DNA from: Caprimulgus europaeus
Taxonomy: Eukaryota; Chordata; Aves; Caprimulgiformes; Caprimulgidae
Length of the DNA: 64,000 nt
Direction: 5' to 3'
Assembly (NCBI GenBank): GCA_907165065.1
Contig: OU015525.1
Location: 5,892,537 to 5,956,536, forward strand
Shown here piece after piece: positions 47,057-58,606 of the stretch. How positions within the stretch are numbered: the stretch's first letter is position 1; each line of letters starts with the position of its first letter. Position numbers and translations under genes: made by a program. The notes under the pieces were generated by a model. That model was not told the DNA's origin. It was given only the letters and a program-made list of their open reading frames with translations, and did not search any database.

Positions 47057-49241
47057 ACTAGTGTGATATTGGTGTGAAGACAGACTTTGACATACATACA
47101 GACAGCAGCCCAGGTACCCGCTGCAGTGTGATGGTTGATGTCATGACTAACACACGGGGAGTTTAACCAGCTACACAAGATTAGGTTAAAGAAAAGAGAT
47201 GTAGTAGTTAGACTTCCAGGACTGGCCATTGAGAGAATATATAACACATAGTGGTGTGTCCCCAGATCTGTATCTGACACCCTTTATTACTTAACTTACA
47301 GATTTTGTAGCAGCAAATATCTTAGGCATGCACACAGCAAGATCTCCTTCCTGTCTGAGATGGGATTTTTTTCTAAATTGGTTAATGCCAATTGCCTGTG
47401 CTTCCTGATAAGCTAAATAACTGCAGTTGGGATCATCTTCATGGAAATTTCCACATACCCCCCTGCAGAGGAGCCAATAACCAGCTGTCAAGCAATGAAC
47501 CTCAGCCCAAACACCCAACCAGGATGGCTGCTAAATGGGTATGGAGGGAGTGATGACTTCACATCTGACTTCTGCCTCTGTGTGACTGCAGGGTTGCATG
47601 ACTGCTTGGCCTTGGGCTGCTGTGGAGTGGCTGTCCCAGCTATGCAAGAAGAAGCTCCCAGGTGGAGGTATGGGAACCGTTGCTGTCAGACTGCCCATAA
47701 ATTCAGCCTAATTAGGGATGGGGAGGATGTCTTCTTCATTTGCTTCCCATCCCTTTTTCAGTGCAGAGGTGGAATGAAATGCTGTGCTGGATTATTGTAG
47801 CTCTTCCTTGGTGGCCAGCAGTCTTTAAAAGGTGGTCTTGCCTCCTCCAGCCCCTACAGACCTGCCATGATTGATAGCAGGGTGAGCTTGGCTTTTGTTA
47901 CTTACCAGCCCCACAGCAATGCAGTGATTATTGCAGCTTTGCTCTTTCTTTCCTTGAAACGTAGGCTAGTGGTTCCTATTTCCCTTATGCTACTCAAGGA
48001 GTAGAAGTGATGGTGTATTTGGAGTATTTAGAGTAGAAGTTTACAGTTAGCTAATCTTCAGCTTGAGAGAAGTAATATATGTCATTCAGGAGAAGAGAGA
48101 GTTGTTTTGTTATTATTTTATTAAAAGTACATTTTTTGGTAAAGGGGATCCTTAGCCAATAATCAAATAAGAGAAGCTGCAGATCATTAGGAAAACAATA
48201 AAGGATCAGACTAATGACTCTTAGGGCCTCATTTACTCTCCAGTTAATTAAACAGACAACACAGATGCTGCTGCTGTTAATAATATCATTCAATTACTGT
48301 GCTGCTAAGTGTTATGGTCCCTAGGAAACCATTACCCAGTGCTGATTGAGAAGGGGAACTGTGAAGGGCTACTTAGGGGACAATAAACCATGTCTCTGTT
48401 GAAAAGGGGGCTGAAAGCAGCATTTACTGGAGACACTAGGTGCTCTAGTACAAGTAGGTGCAAGGTTGTTTGAGGTGATGGAGGAGCTGAAGAGCTAATC
48501 TGAAAAGCTTTGCTCCTACCCCAGGTGTGCTAATGAAGCTCAGAGCAGCCAGTGGAGGATTGAAGGCGGGTATTTTTGAGAAGAAGGGGCTGGGGAGGAA
48601 GGATCTTTGCTTGTGGAAAGAAGAGAGTGTGTGTGTTTAGCAGCCAGGAGATGAATGGTGTATGAAAGGGAATTGGAAATGGAACAGAATGTATCTCAAC
48701 ACCCCAGAGTATAATAAGCATCTCTCCAGGGGGGACAGGAGATATCATAAAAGCCTCATTGAGCAGTGCAGGTAATAGATTCACTTGTCTGGTATTTCTG
48801 CTCTCCTAGTTTGAGGGTGAGTGTAAAATCCAAGGCTGGCATTAGAAGACCTCATCTCAGCCCTTGGGGCTTTATCAAACTCAGCTTTCTCGTCCAGGCA
48901 TTGGAGCAACAGGGATTATCGAGCTGAAGCAGCCCAATGCAGTGTGGTTCCAGGTGGGTCCTGTTCATGGCACAAACCTGCTTCCTCTGGCATCCTGGGA
49001 GTATGACACACGAGGGTAGGTGTTGAAAGGAAACCTGGACTTTTGGGGCCCCAGAGTCCTGATGTCTCCTTGCACCCTTTCCTGTGTCCCAATCGAGTAT
49101 CTCTCGTTTCACTCACAAAGGCAAGAGAATGCTTCTTTTTTGTTGTTTGTTTGGTTCCTGCCCTCCCCCCCCCGCCTTTTCTCTGTGTTTGTTTGTGCAG
49201 AAGAAGCACTTGTAGTATTTATCTATACTGTGGTAGCAACT
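47057..49241. other. Unique DNA with an AT-rich, possibly conserved segment
   Basis: The segment 48090-48310 is AT-rich with many TAAT/ATTA cores ('ttaattaaacagacaac', 'aatcaaataagagaag') and no repeat similarity, a texture like a conserved enhancer. This is inference only. A 9-C run (49165-49173) lies just before the LTR cluster. No gene is recognised. Confidence 0.3.
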
Positions 49242-50203
49242 TGTGGTGGTTTAACCCACAGTGGGACCATATGTGGTCCTGCGTTCACTCCCCCCGCCCA
49301 GTGAGATGGGATGGGAGTCACAACAAAGGGGCACAGATTAGGATGAAGGACAGGGAGGGCTCACTCACCAGTTATGGTCACGGGCAAAACAGACTCAAAC
49401 TTGGGGAAGAAAAATCCATTTAATTAATTGCCATTCATCTGAGTAGCTCAGTGAGACATAACAACCACATCTTACAACACCTTCCCCCACTTCTCTCTTC
49501 TTCCTGGGCTCAAATAACTTTGCTCCCCATTTCTCTACCTCCCCCCCAGCAACACAGGGGACGGGGAATGGGGGTTCAGTCAGTTCACCATTGCTGCTCT
49601 TCCTGGTGTGAAAGTCCAGGAACAAGATGTTCCAAAGCAACTTCCCATGGAGTCATGGACCTCTTCAGGCACAGCTCCTGGCTCCGGCATGGGGACATCC
49701 ACAGGCTGCAGACTCACCCCCCACTCTGGGGGTCCACCCCTGCTCTGGCATCGAGTGACTCTTGGGGTCCCAATTCCAGTCACACCTGCCCTCAGGCTCA
49801 GCTTCTCTGCTCCAGTGTGGAGTCCTCCATGGCCTGCACACGGGTCTCTGCTCTGCCGTTGAACTTCCATGAACTGCAGGGACCCCCTTTTCCTTCTCCT
49901 ACTCAATGCAGGAGTAAGAGAACTTGAACTGGGTGTCTGAGGTTCTCTGTCTTCCCCTTCCTCCTTCTTCCTTCTGTCAATGAAGCTCTCTTTGTCTAGG
50001 CCAATGGTCATCTTTTTTTCAGTCAATGGCCTCTACTCCAGGTTCTCTCCACCTTCTTCTTTACAAGACAGTCCTTCCCCTCACAAATATGGATTCACAG
50101 AGGTGTTTCTCTAGTGCTCATTGGCTCTGCTGGGCGGGTGTTACACCTTGGAGCCAGGGGAGCTTCATTAAGCTTCTCACAAGGTGCACCATCAGCCCCA
50201 ACA
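49242..50203 (-). mobile_element. Solo LTR, avian ERVL-like family
   Basis: The - strand runs from TGTTGGGGCTGATGGTGCAC (high-coordinate end, 50203) to GTGGGTTAAACCACCACA (49242), giving the TG...CA ends of a retroviral LTR over about 960 bp. Near its 3' side are blocks shared with the LTR at 58422-59541, including TTGAGTCTGTTTTGCCCGTG versus the related text near 59386 and a CCCC-rich block before it. No gag, pol, env or primer-binding site follows, so it is a solo LTR from recombination of an old provirus. Long open frames in it are by-products. I see no clean target-site duplication. Confidence 0.75.
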
Positions 50204-50828
50204 CACACTGGAGACCCTGGCTGGGAATGTAGGGGGACCGTATGCTGTGATGCTCAAGCTGGCAGGTAACAACAGCCTGAGGGTAATGGTCTGTGTGCCT
50301 GGTGCTTTCAGCTGTTCTCTGGTCCCCAGGAAATGCCCTGGGTCATGGTCATAATAGGTTAAGTAATATGAAGAAATGTGTTGGAAAGTGCTTCGCAGTA
50401 GCTCTGTGTGAGAAAACTGCTCCTGCACGGCTGCACTGACATTTTGAACACAATCCTGAGGAGTTTGCTTCTGTATCAGGCTACCTCTGTGTGGGTTCTC
50501 AGAGTAAAGAAGTGAATATGAGAGTTTGGAGTGCTAATGCTCCATCTGTAAGGAGGGATGGCAGTGTCGAGGGCTGCACTGACATGTCGTGACACCAAGT
50601 GGCATTATAACCAGTTTTGGGAGTTGCAGAGGGATCCTTTACTGGCCTCTCCTGGAACACTGCACCAAGATCATGGTTTCAGTTTGCATGTTAAGGGCTA
50701 AAAAGATGTATGTTTGTGCATGGATTTGCCCAAGATACGAAATGATTCAACCCCAAACCTGTAAGAAGGGAATTATATTCATTTCTGAAACATACTCTGG
50801 AGAAAGTGATTTTCTTTAAAGCTAATTG
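50204..50828. other. Short unique spacer between two LTRs
   Basis: About 625 bp of ordinary sequence between two - strand solo LTRs of different families. It has no proviral internal sequence that I can recognise, so the two LTRs do not bracket a provirus. Confidence 0.5.
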
Positions 50829-51470
50829 TGATAGTTTCACTGTGCTAACCCTTGGCTACCAGCCAACACAGCCGTTCACCCACTTCCCCCCCACCCTCAA
50901 GTGAGAGGACTAGGGGGCAAGGGTAAGGAGACTCATAGGTTGAGATAAGAACAATTTAATTATTGAAATAAAACTTAAAATAAAACTAATATTAAAATAA
51001 TGATGGTGATAATAACAGTAACAAAATATGCAAATGAGAGATACCCAATGCCATTGCTGACCACCGGCTGACCAAGCCTGGCCCGTTCCCAGATAATGAT
51101 CCTGGAGGAGTGACAATCCTGAACTGAAACCGCAATCCCGGGAGAGCGAGAGCCCGAGCAAAAGTCTTAGAGAGCAAGAGAGGAAGAGCCCCTCATTAAT
51201 ATACTGACCATGACGGGATAGGAGATGGAATATCCCATTGGCAGAGCCAAATGCCAATTTAACTCGTTAATTTAAATATTCCTCTCCCCCTTCGGTCTTG
51301 CACTTGTAGACCAACAGAACACAAAGTCCTTCACTTCCAGTGACACGAATGCAAACACTGGGATGTTCTCAATGTTTCTCTCATAACAAATCCCAGGCTG
51401 AAAGCAAAACACAGCACTATTCAAGCTACTAAAAAGAAACCCAGCTCTGCTCCAGCTGAAAACCAGGACA
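50829..51470 (-). mobile_element. Solo LTR, second avian ERV family
   Basis: The - strand starts TGTCCTGGTTTTCAGCTGGA (51470 downward) and ends CACAGTGAAACTATCA (50829), 642 bp with TG...CA ends. Internal text matches the avian LTR type containing 'TAGTGCTGTGTTTTG' (here antisense to 51409-51423), 'GGAATATCCC' and 'TTATCTCAACC'. A TATA-like motif and a degenerate polyadenylation region are in the expected order. No internal viral genes follow. The bases just outside do not form a convincing 4-6 bp duplication. Confidence 0.85.
51194..51206 (-). promoter_or_regulatory. TATA-like element of the LTR promoter
   Basis: On the - strand the LTR contains CAGTATATTAATGAG, at the position where related LTRs have a TATA box, about 265 bp from the LTR 5' end. 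The polyadenylation region would lie downstream near 50940-50964 (AATAATTAAATTGTTC on the - strand), with no perfect AATAAA. Activity is doubtful in such an old copy. Confidence 0.4.
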
Positions 51471-51478
51471 CTATTTGA

Positions 51479-51520
51479 AAAAAAAAAAAAAAACCACGTG
51501 TTTGGTTTTTTTTTTTTTTT
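51479..51520. repeat. Perfect 18-bp A/T hairpin with CGTGTT loop
   Basis: A run of As ending in CCA (51479-51496) is followed by CGTGTT and then TGG plus a run of 15 Ts (51503-51520). The arms are exact reverse complements. It begins only 9 bp outside the LTR boundary at 51470. Such sequences can extrude as cruciforms and are prone to length change, and could also be an assembly weak point. Confidence 0.9.
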
Positions 51521-52420
51521 ACCCAAACTTGCATTTATTCATTCAAATTCTCTTTTTCACTATCTTAATATACTTTGCCAAAATAATTTCAAATGGCTTT
51601 AATCCCACAGGCACCTGTGCCCCCACTGAATTATTGTCTGAGCATCTCAAATCCAGAATGCAAAGTCTCTTCTGACCCCTGGCACTTTGTATCTCTTTGC
51701 TTCTTGGACATGAACAAGGTAGGGAGTTGGGAACATACTGGGGTCTGAGACCTGTGCATATACCAGTGTCTTACCAGCCTTTGAGCTGGAAGACAGCCAT
51801 GAAAGACCAAGGCCAACCCAGATCTGGTTGTTGCCAGGGGGTGGACCTACTACTTCATCCTCTGACTGGGACCATCCAGATGTTTTCAGCAGGTCCAGCT
51901 CACTGGGGGTAGGTAGCATCTCTTCTGGAGGGTGAGGATGTGTCTTGGTGGCCAAGACATTGTACGTTCCTTGGCCCAAGGCAGTGGCTAAGGTCAGTGC
52001 AGTATGAGACTGAATCTCTTAGGGTCTGTCCTAGCACCATGGCAGACTTGAGCACAGAAAAGCTTAAATAGGAAGTTATAGTGAAGGAGTAGCAAAGGAA
52101 ATTTGGACTCAGTTCTGTGCTTAAAACATGGTAAATTGGGACTAAGGTCAATCAGGGGAATTAAATGCAAGAACAGCCCAGCCCCTTGCGATTGCCATTG
52201 CTGAGAAAGGAGATTTATTGTGAATGAAATCATTCTGCGGGGTGCTTCACTGTAAGCAAAGTGTCTCCTTGTTTCTGTACAATTTGTCTCTGCTGGCACT
52301 GACCCGTTGAAAGGAAGCTCTGGATCTCCTTCACATCAGCAGGATGGGGATTGGCCTTGCAAGGCAGAGACATGCTGCTGCACTTGGCTACAAACCCCTC
52401 CTTTATTACAGATGTAATGA
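51521..52420. other. Unique spacer between LTR and CR1
   Basis: Ordinary non-coding sequence with no recognised gene or repeat. Overlapping frames of up to 110 codons on the - strand at 51647-51979 have no domain that I recognise. Confidence 0.45.
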
Positions 52421-52722
52421 GGACAGAGTTTTCAGCAGGGCCTGTAGCAATAGTACAAGGGGTGATGGTTTTTAAAAGAAGGTAGATTCAGACTAGATAC
52501 AAGGCAGAAATTTTTTACACTGAGGGTGGTGAAACATTGGCATAGGTTGCCCAGAGAGGTGGTAGGTGCCCCATCCTTGGAAACATTCACAGTTAGGTTG
52601 GACGGGGCTGTGAGCAACCTGGTCTGGTTGAAGATGTCCCTGCTCACTACAGGGGGTTGGACTAGATGACCTTTAATGATCTGTTCCAACCCAAACCATT
52701 CTATGATTTCATTACTCTATGT
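52421..52722 (+). mobile_element. CR1 LINE fragment, about 300 bp
   Basis: It starts in ORF2 ('cagcagggcctgtagcaata', 'caaggggtgatgg'), continues through 'cagagaggtggtaggtgcc' and ends 'ttccaacccaaaccattc', 'tatgatttcattactctatg'. It is closest to 21063-22005 and 39421-39920 by its 'ggtctggttgaagatgtccc' block. A small deletion follows 'gatggttttta'. Confidence 0.93.
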
Positions 52723-54941
52723 GTCCATGACTTGCTAGCTGGCTTATCACTGCCATCCCACTTCTGTCCCAGGAATGGAAATACTAATTAAGATTGCCCC
52801 ATCATGAGGAGATGCACGTGTGCTTGCCAGGATGGGACCTCTCTCCAGCAAGGCTTTGGCTTTGATGCCTCTGCCAGTTGTCTGGCCACCATCCCGTGTC
52901 TGCAGCCTGCTGAGATCTGTGGATCTCTGCCCCAGTTGCAGCTGCTCCTTCCTCTGACGTTTCTTTGCTTACCTGTTATTGTACTAAAGGCTTGTCTCGC
53001 TCATGAGCTGTCACAGACATCTCTTTAGCCGTGGTGATAAAACACAGCTGTTAACTCTTTCTGGGCTGATCCTCTCCCACCCCACACAACGTGTTGACAT
53101 TTCTTATTTAATCCTTCAGCATTTCTCATTTTCTCAAGGGATTCCCTGTAGGGTATAATAATTAATCTCCCTGGAGTGTGACAAGAAACACACCTGTAAT
53201 ATCCACCCCCCTTTATTTATTTAATTAATTCTGATACAGGGATATTTCATTTCTAAATTTGAGGATGCAGGGAGTTGTTCGGGACTTGTTACCAGTTTTC
53301 TATCCCAGTTTATCCCAGTTACTAGTCTCTATCTGAAATTTCCCTGAGTATTAAGTAACCTTTCTGCTGAAAAATGAAGCAACGTATTCTTCTGATGTAT
53401 GGCTCATCCTCATCCTACCCTTGCTCCTTAGCTGCCTTCTTTCCCTACAGATCCAGAGAACCCTCTTGTATTTGTTTTAATGTGTCTTAGGCATTTCTCA
53501 TCTTCCCCCTACCTATAGAAACTTAGCAGACATGGATTTGTTGGTTTGTCCTTTTCCCATTCTTTTTAAAATATCCCTGTTAGTTCTTCCCTTACATTAA
53601 GTATTATTGTCATCTTGCAACAAGTTGAAAGATCTATTGCATTAAGCAGATTGTAATCCAGTCCTGATATTCTTTGTGCATTTGTCTTGGAGAAATTTCA
53701 GGTTGCTTTTTGATCATCCATGTTACAAACCCCTTTAATTTTTCACCATTGTGCTTTGGAAATTAAAGACTTGGATACCTGCTTTTGCTTATCCTTGTTT
53801 TTAATTTAAACAGTACTGGTGAACACACGATCAAACACTTCTCCAGAGTGTCCTCACTGTTTGTCTAAACCAAGTATAAAATAGAATTGCTTTTTGCTGG
53901 CTCCGATGCTATTTCAGGGGGAAAAAAAAAACTATTGGGTATTACATCCAGGAAGGATGGAGCTCAAGTAACACTAGTAACAGTAATTCTCCACTTACCA
54001 TCTAGAAAATTGCAAAATGACACATTTGCCAGTATTATTTATCTTTCTAATAATTTTCCAGAGTCTCTTGTCATGTCTGGATACAATGGCAGAGATCTGT
54101 AACAGCTTCCCAGAGAAGGAATTGTATTCAGATGGATCCTGTTATATGCATGATCTCATTTTTTGAATCCTTATGAGCTACTGTGTTATTCACCTGCACT
54201 GCAGTTTTGCTGTTACAGCTTTTATTTCTCTCTCAGATCATATCCCCCAGTACTGGGTACCGATCATATCATGTTCCTGTTATCACAGAAATATCCTGTT
54301 TCGCATCTGAGACCAGGAGTTCTTGTTCTTCCACGCATTCACCTTGGGTATCTGCCATTTTCTGTGGGCAAGTTTTCCTCATATTTTCATTTCCTTCTTA
54401 CTTTCTCGTGTTCTCTCTTCTTTCGCTTTCTTCATATCCTCTTTTCTCTTTTCCACCTCTTCTCTCTGCTTGTTTCTTTTTCATACCCTTTCCCATCTCA
54501 TCTCATTTTGCCCTTTTTTCCCCCCTTCCTCTTTTTCCTCTTTTGCTGCTAAAGAGCTCCCATGTCCTTAAAAATCCATTTGCACTTGTCTCCCTGCTTT
54601 AAGTTAGCCTGCAAAAGAGTCACTGGGAACCACACTTTAAAGGCATTTAAGATGTGCTTAGTCTATAAAATACAGAGCACACTCAAATACAGTGAGTCTG
54701 TCTCTGCTAATATCCCAGGACATCAGGAAGAGTTAAACAATCAAGGTCAGTGCGGTTAGGGGCTTGTGTGCACACTGGATTGCTCACAGCCCTGCACATA
54801 ATGACACTTGTTATCTCTGCTGACTGCGTTCAACTGTTTTGCTTGTGTTCCCAAATCTGGATGATTTTCACACCGAGCTGCCCACCCCAGGCTACAGGTG
54901 GAGGAGGGAGAGGTTGGGTACAGTCTGGGAAATCATAGAAT
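52723..54941. other. Unique DNA, AT-rich, with a long pyrimidine tract
   Basis: The part 53040-53880 is AT-rich with TTTATTTATTTAATTAATT at 53212-53230. A strongly pyrimidine-biased block (54361-54545) is listed separately. No gene is recognised; the long overlapping frames at 54163-54602 are produced by that compositional bias. Confidence 0.45.
54361..54545 (+). repeat. Pyrimidine-rich tract
   Basis: About 185 bp of mostly T and C with few purines, for example 'cttttctcttttccacctc' and 'ccccccttcctctttttcc'. Stop codons are rare on this strand because they need purines, which explains the parallel open frames. Such tracts can form triplex DNA. Confidence 0.8.
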
Positions 54942-55128
54942 CAAAGAATGGTTTGGGCTGGAAGGGACCTTAAAGTTCATCCAGTTCCAACCCCGCTGCC
55001 ATGAGCAGGGACACCTTCCACTAGACCAGGTTGCTCAAAGCCTCATCCAACCTGGCCTTCAACACTTCCAGGGAGGAGCATCCACAGCTTCTCTGGGCAA
55101 CCTGGGCCGGTGTCTCACCACCCTCATG
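54942..55128 (-). mobile_element. CR1 LINE fragment, 3' end, about 190 bp
   Basis: The + strand reads 'atcatagaatcaaagaatgg', 'ctggaagggaccttaaagtt', 'gccatgagcagggacacc' and 'ctctgggcaacctgggccgg', ending at 'caccaccctcatgg'. It belongs to the same low-divergence subfamily as 41301-41545, 46723-47056 and 63556-63690. Its truncated end faces the truncated end of the + strand CR1 at 55350. Confidence 0.95.
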
Positions 55129-55349
55129 GGGGTGAGTGTGTTAAGAGCTGAGAAATGATGATGAGGGAGACATAAGAAAAGACTGGAAGGTATTGAGGGT
55201 GATGAGGGGAACTGAGAGAGGGAAGTTAAGAAGGTTTTGAAGGAACCATGATGATCAGGATGGTGTAGAAGGGCCATTTGGACACCTGAGTGCTGCTGGA
55301 GACTGTATACTGGCCAAGACAAGCTCCAGATCTGTGCTGTATTGCATTG

Positions 55350-55640
55350 TCAGTCTCTTCTGCCAAGTAACAAGTGATAGGATGAGAGGAAATGGCCTCA
55401 AGTTGCGCCAAGGGAGGTTTAGATTGGATATTAGGAAGAATTCTTTTCCTGAAAGGGTTATCCAGCACTGGAAAAGGCTGCCTGGGAAAGTTAAGTCAAG
55501 TCACCATCCCTGGAGGTATTTAAAAGGTAAGTAGATATGCTGCTTAGGGACATGGTTTAGTGGACATGGTAGTGTTGGGTTGATGGTTGGATTTGATGAT
55601 CTTAGAAGTCTTCTCCAATCTTAATGATTCTATAATTCTG
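55350..55640 (+). mobile_element. CR1 LINE fragment, 3' end, about 290 bp
   Basis: It starts 'cagtctcttctgccaagtaa', then 'ggaaatggcctcaagttgcg', 'cttagggacatggtttagtg' and ends 'cttctccaatcttaatgatt', 'ctataattctg'. It belongs to the subfamily of 31738-32394. The ORF2 remainder is open only briefly (HWKRLPGKV) and carries an insertion near 55490. Confidence 0.93.
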
Positions 55641-58247
55641 CATGTGAGGGAAGGCAAGGAGGCACACAGCAAAGAGGACAGATGTACAAAGAGAAAGGCT
55701 TGGGAAGGGACTGAGAGTTATAAAATGTACAGAGTGAGGTGGAAGAAGGGCACCCCTGATCCACCATGTATCCCTCTCATAGTGGGAAGCCACTGTTCTA
55801 CCCTGCTCTGAGTCCCCCTTGGTCTCTGGGGGATGCCAGCACTACCTTGACATTGCCTTCCTGCTGCACCCTACGGACGCTGCCCGGCTGAGGCTTCAGT
55901 GCCTGTTCTCTGGATCAGCATTGGCAGTGCTGGCAACAGCAGCAAAGTAACAGGGTCAGCTGCTGGCAAACTGCTGTAGTTAAAAAACAAAACAACAAAA
56001 AAAATTATATATACAAGAAAAGGAAAATGAAGCAATGATGGGTTGGGCAATTAAGCTAAAAGCATTTGAGAGTGTAATCCAGCTCACTCTATCAATAATT
56101 CAGGAGTCCAAGATCAGTCTAATTGATTGAACACCTTCCACAGTAGTCAGCCAGTAATAAGACAAATGAAATGTCTTTTTTATTGTCAAATCTCCATCTC
56201 ACATTTGTACAGGCAAAATCCTGCAGGGCTTTTCATTTGAGGAGCTTGGGTATTTTTTTCTCTTGATGGAGATAAATTCATGGCCAGCATCTGTTTTTAA
56301 GCAGCAGTAAATGAAGCTGGTCTTCTCCTTTGGCTGCAGGTGTGTGGAGAAACAGAGCTGTGCTGCACGGGATTCACACATAAAACTTGTGTGGGTCATC
56401 AAAAGTTGAACCCAGATCCCAGAGGACATGTTATCACTCTGTAATGATTTGAGTGCCTAGGAAACTTGGCTTTGAGAGACTCCGAAAGACTACAGATCTT
56501 ACCCTCAAGCCAGTATCTCTTATCTCCCTTCCTCTAAAGAAGAACCACATTAAGGACCTTGGTTTCCTAATAGTGGTACTAATGCTTAGCTTTTGACATG
56601 GCATAGATATTTAATGAGAGCTGGACAAGGTTTAACTTTTCCAATTTAGGTAAGCAAACCACATCGCAGGTTGTGAAAAAAAAAGAAAAATAAATAAATA
56701 AAAAAGATGGGTTCAAGTTGTTCTGTGTTTTATAGCTTTCTTCCAAAATCATGCCAAATGCAGTGATTTGGGGGACCTCTAGGGCATGCTCAGCAAATTT
56801 GCTTTGTTGGACTGTATCCCTGAGTGGGGGGGAGCATTGCCCATCGCTAATCAAAAGCTGATTTGGAGAGGAGGTAAGGCTTGAGTTGCTACTGATGTAT
56901 ATATGTGCCTATCTGCATGGTGAAAATCTGCATGTGAGCAAGGCTTCTTTGAGCACAGATACTCACCAGTTATGCTAACACATCCTCTTGTACCCACAGA
57001 GGTTCTGGGACTTGATTTTTTAGCCAATCTAAATCAAAGTAGCTCCTCTGGGGCATTCTGCTCGCTTATACAAGCTGAAGATCCAACCCTGGGGTGAGGG
57101 GGCAGCTCTGATTGTGACGTGTGCATACATGTTTAATTAGGAAAGACCACAAGCTGTGTGCATGCTCTGGAGTCCCCACAGAGTTAACATCTGATGTGAC
57201 ACAAGTTACCTTCTGAGCAAGCCCAAAATCTGGAAATCTGGTAGTGACTTTCCTCATGTGCTTCCCCATGGCTCGGCTGGGGAGGGAGGGGAGGAGAGAA
57301 AGTGCCTAAGAGGTTTAATTTTGCCTATATTACCTCTGAAATATTATATAATGTGTTTGAATGCTTGATCTAACCAAGGAGTTGTTGTTTTACTTCCTAA
57401 TCTAATAACTTTGTGATGTCTGTCTCCTCTTAGCTTTCTTCTAGCTTGACTGTGCAAATGCCATTTAATTGTGTTCTCGTGAAAACGAAAGGCCAGTAGC
57501 TTTGCCAAGGATCAGTAATTTTATAATGCACCACACCAGAATTAATCTTGACTGCAAAGATAAGGCTGATGGTTTATGGTTGGAAATTATGGTCATAGAA
57601 CAACTGTTGTGTAGGGTGGTTATATGCAATGAAGTTCTTCTAACTATTGTGCATTGCCCAAGGAGAGAGATGTTTGCCATAGTCAGGACAGAGAATGAAG
57701 AAGAGGAAGATGGGAATGAAAGAAAGTGAGCAAGTGAGAGGAGGGAAATAGGACCGAAACCAAGGGGATAACAGCAAATGAAAACATGTAGAGTGAAGGC
57801 ATTAGAACGGCATGGGAGTGACAAATAGGTGGAGCAGGGGAAGAAGAGGAATGGATATCCCCAACAAGAAAGGAGAGGGTATGGAGAAGAAATAGAAAGA
57901 AACTGATGGGACAAATTGGGCAGTGAGTACAGAAGTCTATCTGAGATGCAGTGTAGCCAAAGAAGATTTTTTTTTTTCTTTTGAAAGATATTTTCAGCTT
58001 CTCTGTCTTTAGACCGTGCACCACCTATCTGCCTAGCAAGAAAAGTAACCCAGCAGATGCTTACTGGATTCTTCTCCCTGGAACAAGTACTTTCAAGCTG
58101 AGAGCTGGTCCTCTGCAGAGATAAATAAAACGTTGCCAGGTTTATAATTCTGCTGCTGCTACACAGCCAGGAAGTCAGGAGGTCTTCAGGAGACAGAAAC
58201 AGCTTCAGCCTCAGTGTGAGCACTTGAAGCTGGTGACAACAGCTCCA
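55641..58247. other. Unique DNA with a purine-rich tract
   Basis: No interspersed repeat is recognised. A-rich stretches occur at 55983-56005 and 56679-56705 (AAATAAATAAATAAAA). The purine-rich block 57681-57916 generates the window's longest open frame (252 codons on the - strand, 57465-58223); its translation is serine-, leucine- and proline-rich with no domain and is judged an artefact. Confidence 0.45.
57681..57916 (+). repeat. Purine-rich tract
   Basis: Mostly A and G over about 235 bp ('gaagaagaggaagatggg', 'gagtgagaggagggaaata'-like text, 'aggagagggtatggagaag'). The opposite strand is pyrimidine-rich and therefore almost stop-free. Confidence 0.75.
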
Positions 58248-58329
58248 TCAAACTGCTTATGGTTTAGCAAAGTAAATGAGACCCATCATCAAACTGCTTA
58301 TGGTCTAGCAAAGCAAATGAGACCCATCA
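58248..58329 (+). repeat. Tandem duplication, two 41-bp units
   Basis: The unit starting 'tcaaactgcttatggt' and ending 'aaatgagacccatca' occurs at 58248-58288 and again at 58289-58329 with two T/C differences. It lies 92 bp before the LTR and is a simple slippage-type duplication. Confidence 0.95.
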
Positions 58330-58593
58330 GCAAATGAGCTAGCAAGTCTGGAAGTGGAGTTGTTACTTCCAAGACTTACAAGCAACCAACTAAGCAAATA
58401 AAAAAAAAAAAGCTATTGATCTGTATTGGGTTTATGTAGCAAGGGTTTGGTAGCCAGGGGCTGCAGGGGTGCCTTCTGTGAGAAAACACCAGAAGCTGCC
58501 CCCATGTTGGACAGAGCCAGCTCCAGCTGGCTCCAAGATGGACCTGCTGCTGGCCAAAGCTGAGCCCATCAGCAATGCTGGTGGCACCTCTGT

Positions 58594-58606
58594 GATATAT
58601 TTAAGA
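58594..58606 (+). promoter_or_regulatory. TATA-like element of the LTR promoter
   Basis: GATATATTTAAGAG lies about 175 bp from the LTR start, the usual location of the U3 promoter in this LTR type. It is the best promoter-like match in the window, but whether it drives transcription is unknown. Confidence 0.45.

Noticed and set aside
49580-50026. 148-codon - strand frame in the LTR
   Set aside because: It lies entirely within a non-coding LTR and matches no viral protein that I recognise.
54163-54602. Two overlapping frames of about 130-140 codons on the + strand
   Set aside because: They are a by-product of the pyrimidine-rich tract and have Phe/Ser/Leu-rich low-complexity translations.
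54942-55640. Facing CR1 pieces as a second twin-priming event
   Set aside because: The - strand piece has its own 3' end and belongs to a different subfamily from the + strand piece, so they are two separate insertions.
57465-58223. Longest open frame in the window (252 codons, - strand)
   Set aside because: It runs antisense to a purine-rich tract where stop codons are scarce, has low-complexity Ser/Leu/Pro-rich sequence, no recognisable domain and no gene context.
50203-58422. Possible provirus bracketed by LTRs
   Set aside because: The related LTRs are in opposite orientation and the DNA between them shows unrelated sequence, CR1 fragments and another LTR, with no gag/pol/env.
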